The notes beneath the pieces were generated by a model. That model had not been told where the DNA came from. It was given only the letters and a program-made list of their open reading frames with translations, and did no database searches. DNA of 64,000 nt from Solen grandis (Eukaryota > Mollusca > Bivalvia > Adapedonta > Solenidae), in contig CM037787.1 of the NCBI GenBank assembly GCA_021229015.1, positions 34,609,874-34,673,873 of the forward strand. The letters are read 5' to 3'. The translations under genes were made by a program, and so were the position numbers. The stretch's first letter is position 1; each line of letters starts with the position of its first letter. Shown here in pieces: positions 1 through 10,600 of this stretch.

Positions 1-227
1 GCCAGGCCAGCTCTTTACTGATGTGCGGGCTGGCCTGGCTCTTTACTGGTGGCAAAGGTTAGCACTTAGCAGGGTAAGATTCAAGCAGGGTAAGGGTTAA
101 CCTTTCACATGGTGCAAATATAGAATATACATCAATATAACAAATACAATACTTATTGATGAGAACAAGAGTGTTCTCTGGAACACATGTATCACCTGTT
201 GAAGCATGATGGGAAAAATATGAGGGT

Positions 228-304
228 CACACATACAGACGGTCAGACAGACAATGGAAAGTGATCCCTATGTGTCACCTCTGCTTACAGCAGGTGACAC
301 AAAA
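228..304 (-). repeat. Terminal fragment of a HINE/pearl-like element
   Basis: The inverted pair GTGTCACCT...AGGTGACAC (near 272-300) sits beside a GACGGTCAGACAGACA tract, read toward the left. The same terminus recurs on + at 20149-20206, so it is a dispersed repeat end and not a unique sequence. No coding potential is seen. The family name is by resemblance only. Confidence 0.5.
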
Positions 305-719
305 ATATATACCTGTTAATAGTCTCCATAATTTCTGTCCAGATTGAAGGAATACATTCACTAATAATACAAAACTTTAAGGTTTGAAGGCCTAAATTTT
401 ATGGATATTATAATATAATTATTTGTAAATTTCTACAATAGTTTTCTATTTTGGTTTCATGGTGACCCTGCACTGCTCATTAAATTTGACATTTTATTGG
501 AAACCTAGTATATTAACATGTATTACATGGAGTCACGGATGAAAGAATGCATATTTCATCTTTGGCTATCCACAGCCTAAAACTGGGAATTATGTAAACT
601 ATCAAGAGCTGTCAGATGACTCAGAGGACAGCGTGCTCGTTTATTTGAAATGCTTGTTGGTAAATCAAATAAACTATATATTTCAATTCTTGCCCTTCAC
701 ATACCCTGTCTATAATAAT

Positions 720-1110
720 AGTCAAAAATGATAAACCATGATAGTCTGATACCCCTGAATATGTTTATGAAGTCTGAAATCAATCCCATGCCTACTCATG
801 GAGACATAAGCATGATAACACTGTGCATGCAAAACTTTAACCAAAAATCCAAGTTTGAAAAGGGCCATAATTTGTATTAAATTAAGTCAAGAGTTATCCT
901 CCTATGTTTTCTGATACCCCTGAACACACTCACGAACTTTCAAGTCAGTACCATAAAAGATTTTTGTGATAAAGGCTGGATAGTAGTTTGAATGCAAAAA
1001 GTTTAAGCAAAAAAGTGGCCATAATCTTCATTATATTCAGTCAAATTTAACTATCTAATAATCTATAGTATGATACCAGTGAATATACAGTGTAACACCA
1101 CTATATTGCG
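720..1110 (-). repeat. Diverged satellite-like tandem units, about 161 bp
   Basis: The phrase GATACCCCTGAA recurs near 748, 910 and (as GATACCAGTGAA) 1071, giving a period of about 161 bp. Each unit also carries GCATGCAAAA(C)TTT and a GGCCATAATTTGT-like phrase. The same family appears at 3084-3258 and, in the opposite orientation, at 53460-55010. The strand given is relative to that second array. Bases 305-719 and 1111-1690 hold no gene that I can support. Confidence 0.6.
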
Positions 1111-1690
1111 GTTCTTGGGGTTCAAGCCCAAATACCACATTCTATTGGTCCGCGTATTAAGAAATATTAATCTAAAATAGGTTACTGAGATATAAGCAGG
1201 AAATTCCTTAAATTTACAACAAGTCAGTAGAACTGACAGATGCTCCCCCAAGGACGTCATTGTTACAAATAAGGCCTTGGTCAATGGGTGGGAGGATATG
1301 TTGAAATCCCCAATTCTAAATCATATCTATTCTCCTCATCAGATGAGATGTTTTACCAACTCTTATTTGGAGACTTAGTAACAGTTTACTATTTAATATG
1401 ATAATACGTGTTACTCATCAGATCTTTCATCGATTTTTTTTAAGTTTTTATACTACTAAAAATTAAGTCATACATTTCAATGTGTGCTCATATCAAGGAG
1501 GTTAACCAACACTCTTGACATATGACTGGATATTTGAAATAGTGTATAATGGCCTAAACAACAATTAGCTGACATGATTATGATTGACATTACTAGCATA
1601 TTGAATTTGTGGGGTTTTGTTTAAATGATATCTCCTGTTATTGTTAAATAAGGCAAATTACATGAATATTAGTCAACAACATGGTAGTAG

Positions 1691-3078
1691 GGGCCATAAC
1701 TCTCTTAAAAATTGAGGAGCCAGGTCACGTCGACGATATGCGTATCTACTCTTAGTAATAAAGCTTCCCATAAAGTTTCATTGAATTCAAGCCATTAGTT
1801 CCTGAGAAATAGCCCGGACAAGAATCATGCAACATTAACTATAGGCCAAAAAGTCGAGGGGCCGTAACTCTTTGAAAAAAATGAGGAGCCAGGTCACGCC
1901 GACGATATGCGTATCTACTCTTGGTGATAAAGCTTCCCATAAAGTTTTGTTGAATTCAAGCCATTAGTTCCTGAGAAATAGCCCGGACAAGAATCATGCA
2001 ATATGTACTATAGGCCGAAAAGTCAATGGGCCTTAACTCTTTGAAAAATTTAGGAATCGGGTCACGCTGACGATATGCGTATCTCCTCTTGGTAATAAAG
2101 CTTCCCATAAAGTTTCATTGAATTCAAGCCATTAGTTCCTGAGAAATAGCCTGGACAAGAATCATGCAATATGTACTATAGGCCAAAAAGTCAAGGGGCC
2201 ATAACTCTGTGAAAAATTGAGGAATCGGGTCATGCTGACGATATGCGCATCTCCTTTTGGTAATAAAGCTTCCCATAAAGTTTCGTTGAATTCAAGCCAT
2301 TAGTTCCTGAGAAATAGCCCGGACAAGAATCATGCAATATGTACTATAGGCCAAAAAGTCAAGGGGCCTTAACTCTTTGAAAAATTTAGGAATCAGGTCA
2401 TGCTGACGATATGCGCATCTCCTCTTGGTAATAAAGCTTCCCATAAAGTTTCGTTGAATTCAAGCCATTAGTTCCTGAGAAATAGCCCGGACAAGAATCA
2501 TGCAATATGTACTATAGGCCGAAAAGACAATGGGCCATAACTCTGTGAAAAATTGAGGAACCAGGTCACGCCGACGATATGCGTATCTACTCTTGGTGAT
2601 AAAGCTTCCCATAAAGTTTCGTTGAATTCAAGCCATTAGTTCCTGAGAAATAGCCCGGACAAGAATCATGCAATATGAACTATAGGCCAAAAAGTCAAGG
2701 GGCCTTAACTCTGTGAAAAATTTAGGAATCGGGTCATGCTGACGATATGCGCATCTCCTTTTGGTAATAAAGCTTTCCATAAAGTTTCGTTGAATTATAG
2801 CCATTAGTTCCTGAGAAATAGCCCGGACAAGAATCATGCAATATGTACTATAGGCCGAAAAGTCAATGGGCCATAACTCTGTGAAAAATTTAGGAATCGG
2901 GTCATGCTGACGATATGCGCATCTCCTCTTGGTAATAAAGCTTCCCATACAGTTTCGTTGAATTCAGGCCGTTAGTTCCTGAGAAATAGTCCGGACAAGG
3001 AAAGTGTGACGGACGGACGGACGGACTGACGAACGGACGGACGAAGCGGCGACTATATGCGTCACCTTCGGTGAGCAT
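1691..3078 (-). repeat. Tandem array, eight 168-bp units, of a pearl/HINE-like element
   Basis: GGGCC followed by (A/G/T)TAACTCT recurs at 1691, 1859, 2028, 2196, 2364, 2532, 2700 and 2868, an exact 168-169 bp period. Each unit contains GACGATATGCG, AATAAAGCTTCCCATA and CATTAGTTCCTGAGAAATAG. The right edge is a degenerate GACG repeat (3008-3045) then GACTATATGCGTCACCTTCGG, which looks like the element 5' end read on the minus strand. Open frames inside are periodic by-products of the repeat and not genes. Confidence 0.85.
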
Positions 3079-3083
3079 AAAAA

Positions 3084-3258
3084 TTTCTAAGTTAAAAAAG
3101 ACCATAATTTGTAATATATTCAAACAGGAATTATCTACCTTGATAGTATGATACCCCTGAACATGTTAAAGATGTTTCAAATCAATCAAATGCCTGGTTA
3201 CTGAGATACAAGCATGAAATTCTTTGCATGCAAAACTTTTACCAAAATTTCTAAATTA
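3084..3258 (-). repeat. Single satellite unit between two inserted elements
   Basis: One unit of the family at 720-1110, recognised by GATACCCCTGAACATG (near 3149) and GCATGCAAAACTTTTACC. On its left is the 5' end of the 168-bp-array element and on its right the 3' end of a minus-strand HINE-like element. Both neighbours therefore appear to have been inserted into a satellite unit. Confidence 0.6.
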
Positions 3259-5757
3259 ACAAGAGGGCCATGATAGCCCTGGATCGCTTACCTGGTATCA
3301 TTAGGCTATGTAAAATCAAGTGACCCCTGGGGCAGAGCCAATTTTGACCCCAGGGTCATGATTTAAACAAACTTGGTAGAGGTCTATTAGCCCATGTTAC
3401 ATACCAAATATCTAAACTCCAGGCTTTTTTGATTTCAGGTTTCTCCTATATTTGTCTATGTTAAATCAAGTGACCCCTGGGGTGGGGCCAATTTTGACCC
3501 AAGGGTCAACTTAGAAGAGATCCACTAGACAATGCTACACACCAGGCCTTGTGGTTTCTGAGAAGATTTTTCAAGTTTTTTCCTATATTAACCTATGTAA
3601 AATCAGGGACCCCTTTGGTGGGGCCAAATTTGTTCCAATGGTCATGATTTGTAAAAACTTGGTAGAGACCGTGTAGACAATGCTACATACCAAATATCTA
3701 TTCTAAACTCCAGGCCTTGTGGTTTCAGAGAAGAAGATTTTTCAAGTTTTTTTTCTATATTAGCCTATGTTTAATCAAGTGACCCTTGGGGCAGGGCCAA
3801 CTTTGACCCCAGGGTCATGATTTAAACAAACTTGGTAGAGATCCACTAGACAATGCTACATATTTTACGAACAGAAGAAGACAATGCTACATACAATTCA
3901 GTGCTCCAAGGCTCCTCTATTTTCAATCCGGGCCGGTCACCATTTTAAAATATCTTGCCCGGCCGGGCGCCTCTAAAAAGGCCGGGCGCATTGAACAAAT
4001 TTTTAATCTTGCCCGGACCCTCTATAAGTAATCCATTTCATTATCATCATTTATAAACCTTGCTCGAGGCAAAACGCGCTAATCACAATAAATATCACCG
4101 AACGTGACCTTGTCATAGGGGTAGTTTACATTCTGGTTCAACCAATCGATAACCGCTATGGATATACAAGCTACACAATAACTACGTCATGCGGTGTCGG
4201 TCTCTTTTATCCGAAAATAGAAACAGAAGCAATTGCCGAACGTGATTGGTCGCGATAAAAATTGACTTATGAATATTAATTAATTTATACATCATTCGGG
4301 TATCTACTGTACTTTTCTACTCTGCGTTTGAAGAGAAATTGTTGTTTTAACAAAGGTCTATTTGAAAGACCCTGTTTTAACGGATTAAGGCACCGATAAA
4401 GGACTCGTTATTAATTAACTTAATTGTGTGATTAGCTACTGTCTGTGAGTCGACCAAACTGTCAAACCATCTTATTGTTAACAGGTAAGCAAACAATTAA
4501 AGATCCACTACTCGCGATTGACCAATTGTCCAACTTATTGTATTAATCGCTAATTGATTATCACAAGAATGCTTTTTAACAAAGAATAAATAAAATGAGT
4601 AAAATAATGGGAATTAAAAAATACAAAAAACCTAAGTTGATTCAGTATGTAAGTTTACTGTCAACGGAAAAGATGTTGAAGTTCTTGCTTAAGCCTCGCG
4701 ATAAAGGCGAAAACGAAAGTAAAAAACGTAAGGCAGAAGAGCCCGACAAAATCTACGAGAGTAGTAAACGTAAACGCGTGACACATTGCAATCACTGATG
4801 ATGATCAAGTCACAACCAAAATTGACTCCAGAAGCTATTGACAGTGCAATAGGACACTGGGTCACATCTGGCCCTGGTGGCAAGCACACACGAGTATACA
4901 AAATGTAAATCTGATTGTGTCACTGTGATTGACAAAATTTAGTAACTGACCATTTTGTTTATTACATGTAACTAAGATAAACTTAACAAAGACTTAAGTG
5001 ACAGTGAGATGTGCAAGAAACACAAAAGTTGTTTATGTAGTTAAAGTTATTGTTAAGAAATAAACATTCATAAAGGTAATTAAATAAAAGAATAAACCTC
5101 AATTATAATATGCTAACTCTACAATTATGTTATAAATATTCCTGATTAAACATTTTTAATTGTCATTATCTACAGTACTACTGTTATACAATACAAAAAT
5201 AATTCTAAGATTAAAGTTTCATTTATGTGTCAGACAGTCTGTGTTACCATGTTGTTAATAAATATTAAGATAAGTTAACCTTGAAAATTATCTTTGTTAC
5301 AAAAAATAAAACTATTAAAAAATTATATGAAAAATAAATAAAATACATTAAACAAATTGAAAGACTTGTATTATTTCTTAAATTGCTAGTCTTATAAGGC
5401 CCCCTCCCTATAGTATAGTTTCAATGAATTACAAACATAATCTTGACAGCGCTTAACAGAATAACGCGCTTTATCAGGGCAAGTAAGTTTTCAATCAGGG
5501 CAAGTTGATTTTTTCAATCTACTTGCCCTGGGCTTGTCTGTCATTTTAATTTTCTTGGAGCACTGACCAAATATCTTTTAAACTCTATGCTTTGTGGTTT
5601 CTGAGAAGAAGATTTTCCAAGTTTTTTTTCTATATTAGCCTATGTTTAATCAAGTGACCCTTGGGGCAGGGCCAACTTTGACCCCAGGGTCATGATTTAA
5701 ACAAACTTGGTAGAGATCCACTAGACAATGCTACATATTTTACGAACAGAAGAAGAA
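3259..5757 (-). mobile_element. HINE-like element with tandem core, interrupted by a TIR element
   Basis: The left edge, ACAAGAGGGCCATGATAGCCC then GGATCGCTTACC, is the reverse complement of the 3' end seen in the + copies at 29131, 34306, 51543 and 54197. The core is about 150-160-bp units with AATCAAGTGACCCCTGGGG and TGATTTAAACAAACTTGG. The 3746-3878 block (CTATATTAGCC to GAACAGAAGAAG) recurs nearly unchanged at 5620-5756. The expected 5' end (GCTCAGGTGAGCT) is not found at the right edge, so that side is truncated or decayed. Family assignment follows the published HINE/pearl architecture by resemblance. Confidence 0.6.
3899..5565. mobile_element. Non-autonomous DNA transposon, TIR CAGTGCTCCAAG
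   Basis: It begins CAGTGCTCCAAGG and ends CTTGGAGCACTG, a 12-bp perfect terminal inverted repeat. It splits a tandem unit of the surrounding element: GCTACATAC before it and ACCAAATATCTTT after it join to the phrase found uninterrupted in sister units. Subterminal sequence is rich in GCCCGGCCGGGCGC and GGGCAAGT. A 67-codon open frame at 4595-4798 is lysine/arginine rich with KKRK and KRKR runs; I do not recognise it and treat it as a possible transposase relic. The CAGTG terminus is typical of hAT elements; no clean 8-bp duplication survives. Confidence 0.65.
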
Positions 5758-6480
5758 GCACTCACATGGAAAAATTATCTTTCAGTAATCCTCAACATTT
5801 CATTGATAAAATAAATGATTGTGCCTTCTCAAGAACAATTTCTTCTTAATAAAAATATTGACAATGTAAACACTATGTAGTATATTTCAGCACTTTCTTG
5901 GCAGGGTATTACCATTGCATATATATACTTCGCCCCTAGTATTTTTTGGAGATGCTGATCAAATATCATCATAATAAATTGTCTATGACATTCTTTGTGC
6001 TGTCCTGCAACATTTAGAATGATTTTTAATTATGCTGTATATATATATCTATTTTTTAATTATTGTTTCGAAATAGGTCAGGTAGAAAATATGTTAAATT
6101 TCCATAGAATTTTGGTTGTTAAAAGGGCATTTTAGTAGAAATGCAAAATCTCACTTGGAAATAGCTCATACCTAAGGTTAAAGTTTTGACAGGTAGCACT
6201 TAGTATGTATTTACTTTTAGTAAACAAATGATATTGAGACAAATTTCACGAGACCTATATTCCTGTTAGTTCTGAATACCCTGGTAATATACGACCATCG
6301 GAATACCCTACCGGAGTATAATGGTTCATATCGTCCAGTCATGGTTCTTATTCGAGGTTTGCCTCTTTCGTAATTTGATTATTCACTATCCTTTATGTGG
6401 AAAGATACACTTACAGTTTCACAGTATATAAACGAAATCACTGTACCATGTCTTGCAAGCCTTTACAATTCAAATTTCAA
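5758..6480. other. AT-rich intergenic DNA, nothing recognised
   Basis: No exon-like segment, RNA gene or clear repeat end was found here. Confidence 0.5.
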
Positions 6481-7086
6481 TGTAGGGTGGTTTCCGGCGG
6501 TATCGCGGGTTCTCTGATATCGCGGTATTGTCAGTTTGTTAAGAAAGACTTTGCCGATCGCCACCTAATGACACCATTTTGTAAACAGGAAGCTACGATC
6601 TTAATTGAAATAAACAAAAAGTAATAAGTCTCCGTAAATGGTAAGAAAAACGTAAATCTCTTGCATTACACCGACTTTCAACCATTACGCTTATGCGTAT
6701 CACCCCGTGTCCATTAAAAACCGTTTTTTTAGCATAAATAATGAATTGAAAGACTCAACAAATGCTAGATCTTCGTCTGCTGCATTGTTTTATGAATGAT
6801 TGTTTTGATCATGTAGTGACACCTGTAGGTGGAGCCAGCAGTCTTTTTTCAAGAAATACCGCGATACCAGAGAATCATGGGATTTTTTATGTTGGACAAA
6901 CATCGCTAACAATAACATGTTTTAAAATGTTATTAGAAAGGCTGGAAAAAATAAATTGTTTTCACATTATGGTTCAAAGGTGGAATATCAGTGACATACA
7001 GAAATAAATTTCAGACAAGACTTCACTGATATTTTAATTCCAGTTCATGCCGTTAGTACCGTGATATGAGGGAAAACCATCCTACA
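6481..7086. mobile_element. Putative TIR element, TGTAGGGTGGTTTCC ends
   Basis: The left end TGTAGGGTGGTTTCC matches the right end GGAAAACCATCCTACA in inverted orientation with one substitution and one extra base. Subterminal phrases about GGTATCGCGG are also mirrored (near 6500 and 6855). No target duplication is evident. Open frames inside (6397-6624, 6762-7007) show no recognisable domain. Confidence 0.5.
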
Positions 7087-7631
7087 CCGTCTTACCATTA
7101 CAAGCATTTACTACTTCCGATCACTGTACTTTTCTTGGGAGTCTATACATTTTAACTTGTACCTTTCTTGCGAAAAGAGGAAGCAGACTCGTTTATATAC
7201 TGTGAGTTTGGTAGGTTGAGTGAGAGACCAGAAAACAAACGAACTGGAAACGACGGGCCGGATAACTGCCGCGAAAATTCATCACAAACGAGAAAACTGA
7301 TTTTTGGTGAAAGTATGTATGGGCTTACAAAGAGAAAATAACATGCATTAATAGAAAAGAAAAAAAAAGCCCGAAAAATAAAACACAGTTACATACAGAA
7401 TCGTTATCCGATTCAGAATCATTAATTTCACCGTCTTCTAGGTCGGACATCTCGTGTTTTTATTCTGTGCAGGGAACCAGATTTCGTGAACTGCGCCAAA
7501 CCGAATTCACTCTCTATTACATTCGGGTGATTCGGATTATGTCGGTCTACATTTTATTGCCTGTTTAGTCGGAGAAAAAACGAATTTGTACAGAAAAATG
7601 CGGTTCGGCACAGAACCATTAGAATATAAAA
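7087..7631 (+). other. Upstream region of DCTN3
   Basis: This stretch precedes the DCTN3 start codon and must hold its promoter and 5' UTR. I see no convincing TATA box. The start lies in an AAAAATGGCGGAC context, which is compatible with translation initiation and also resembles a YY1-type AAATGGCGG motif. Confidence 0.3.
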
Positions 7632-10600
7632 ATGGCGGACAATATTGATGTTTTAGAAAATAGATTAGAAATACTCGAAAAACGAGTATTTGGCAGTTCA
7701 AATAAAGATTCCTTTTATCCGAAGGTAATCGACCAAGTATTGTGCTGTTCTTGATATTACTCAGGCACATTTAATACAAGAAATTAATTTTGTCTGGCAT
7801 TTTAAGTTGAACCTGGCTGAAATTGTGAAAATTTCCAGAACACAAGAATTTGACACATTTTTTTGAAAGTGTGAATCACTGTTAGTACATATTACAAGTT
7901 TAAGCCTACTAAAAGTTCCTTCCAGGGCATTTCTAAACTATGAAGTATGAAGTGAAAGCTGTTTTTCAGCATTTGCATATAGAAGGGATAACCTTAGAGT
8001 ACGAAAAGGACAAACTGTATTGGTGGTTGAACATTTCTCTCCAAGTCAAACCATTCTTAAGTTCTTCTTTTTTCTTTAAATCATGGTAGCACAGGAAATG
8101 AAGCAAGAAATTCAAGGATTTAAATAGGGCTAAGTTTAATTTAGGCTGACATCGTATTTTCTTAAACGGGACAACACGAAGCCGTAATTTAAACCTACGC
8201 GCACCTGCTAGACTGACTAAAATGGCCGATAAAATGGCGGACATCACGTGAAATAAAATGGCGGTTTCTGCTATCACGTCACTTCCGATTGGATCCCGTC
8301 TTATCGTAGGTATCATGAGGCAAATCAGATACTAAGCGGGATAACATCTCCGCAGGAAGCGAATCTGAAACTGTCAAGTTGAAATGTATGACTATAGATG
8401 TTCCTTCCCATGGGAAGGAACATTAAAGAGAAGTAACACAATGAGCTGTATAAACTAACCCATATTAATGATTTTAATCACTAAATTCACAAAACATATA
8501 TCAATAATATCAGCAAATCCTGTTGTCAGCTGCCCACAGAAAAACACTTTTTATTTGAAGAAAACTGAGTCCAAAATGATGTTAAGTTCCTGGAATTATA
8601 GGCGAAAATCCAAACATGTCAAAACAGAGGTCCTTGCAAAATCACTTGAAAACAGCACATATGATCCCGTTACTCAAGATCACAAATTTGACGCTAAAAT
8701 ACTTTGCAAATCATAAGTATGGCTCAGTACCTTTCCTAAACATCAATGGTCAGTTGCCCACAGAAAAACACTTTTTATTTGAAGAAACTGAGTCCAAAAT
8801 GACGTTAAATTCCTGGAAATATAGGCGAAAATCCAAACATGTCAAAACTGACGTCCTTGCAAAATCACTTGAAAACATCACATATGATCCCGTTACTCAA
8901 GATCACAAATTTGACACTAAAATACTTTGCAAATCATAAATATGGCTCAGAACCTATCGTAAACATCAAGTCATTCGGAAACGTGATCATATGTGCTGTT
9001 TTCAAGTTATTTTGTATGGATGTCGGTCTGACATTCAGAATGAGATATTCGGCTATCATTTCCAGGAACTTAAGATTCCTTGGTGGATTTTTTTCAAATA
9101 AAACATGTTTTTCATTTGAAAAACATCCCTGTGGGCGACTGACTTGCTGAAATTACTGATACCCTTTGGGAATTGAGTGATTAATATCTATAGGATAGTG
9201 TATAAAGCTCATTTTTTTCCTTCTCTTATTATACTAATAGTGATTCACACTTAAAAAAGATTTTGTCAAGTTCCTGTGGATTAGAATCATGTGCATGTAT
9301 CATAAAACTAGAAACTCATTACTGCTTTAACTCCATTTTCTTCAAATCTTTATTATTTAAAACCTTTAACTTATTCACATATTGCTCCAAGTAGTGTGGC
9401 TTTTCTCCTGATACATACTTTACTCATGTTTTGATTATATTCAAGAATTTAGTTCTCACCATACTTGTATTCTGGAGCTACATAACTTATTTCACCTCTA
9501 GCATGACGAAATTTGACGCGAACAACTGACACTTTGCAGAATTGATTGATCCTGGTTTCCATACTGTTCTTTATTATTATTGAAAACATTCTGCTTAAAG
9601 ATAAACACATTTATTCAGTAAAGAATTACAGATTTTGAAATGTGTCACTCTATTTGTTTTTAACAACCTGTTAAAATTTCTGATAACTCTCATCTAGCAG
9701 ACAATGACTTTTAATGTAAACCAACATCTGTTCTAAAAATAGTGCATGTTTGATTATCAATATACTCCTCAACAATCCTATGTACAGAAGTCATTTAGGG
9801 CCAATATATTGTGTTTTTACCTCCAAGTCTGCCATGTACCTGCAAAATTGTATGGACTCTCTAATTTGAGGGGTGAGAGCGAAACTAAGCTAAGGGTATG
9901 TATTTATATAAGCACTAATCCTAGTTTCATTCTCACCCCTCACTTTATGAAGGGGTAAAGAGTTAAGGAAAAAAACAGCAATTTTACCCCCAGTTTCAAA
10001 CATTAGTGGGCACCCTCTAATTAAATGGAAACTGTGAGTGTGATAATGTTTCTTGTTTTGATTTGAATCATCTTAAATTTGCACCACAATCTGTGCTGTT
10101 AGAAAGAATTCATTACTTCATTTGCAGCTGTCATTTATAGACTTTGTCTCTTTATGTCTACCATACTCATGACAGGCTAAAATGCCATTGTGGAAATTAT
10201 GTATTTGACTGTTGTTTATATTGGACAGTTATTTCTTTTGTATTTCAATAACCATTGACAATTTCTCACATTTGGAGGGAATAAATTTATGCATTCAGGA
10301 ATATATTCAATATGCAAGTGAGGGATTGTTTTGTTCAAAATGACATTTTTCTTGCAATAACTTCTTGTACTGGTGAGAACTGGATACTCCAGGATAAATC
10401 GAGTGTTGGACAAAATCCCCTTGGACATAATCCCACCCACAAAATTGGCATAGGCAGACAAATCACCCTCATATGTTTTTCATGGCAGACACAATACCCC
10501 TAGTTAGAGGTATATATTTCCATTTACCTGTTTCCTATTTGTGTAAAATAAGTTTGATTCAGAATTATAATAATACATACATACTTGATACCGTATAAAC

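Noticed and set aside
1691..3078. CRISPR-like regular array
   Set aside because: The units are contiguous 168-bp repeats without unique spacers, in animal DNA with introns; it is a tandem repeat.
4595..4798. 67-codon basic ORF as a host gene
   Set aside because: It lies inside a TIR element, has no recognised domain and no splice context.
8218..8270. Clustered AAAATGGC(C/G)G motifs as a second promoter or start of a gene
   Set aside because: Suggestive of YY1-type sites, but they sit in DCTN3 intron 1 with no supported exon; too short to call.
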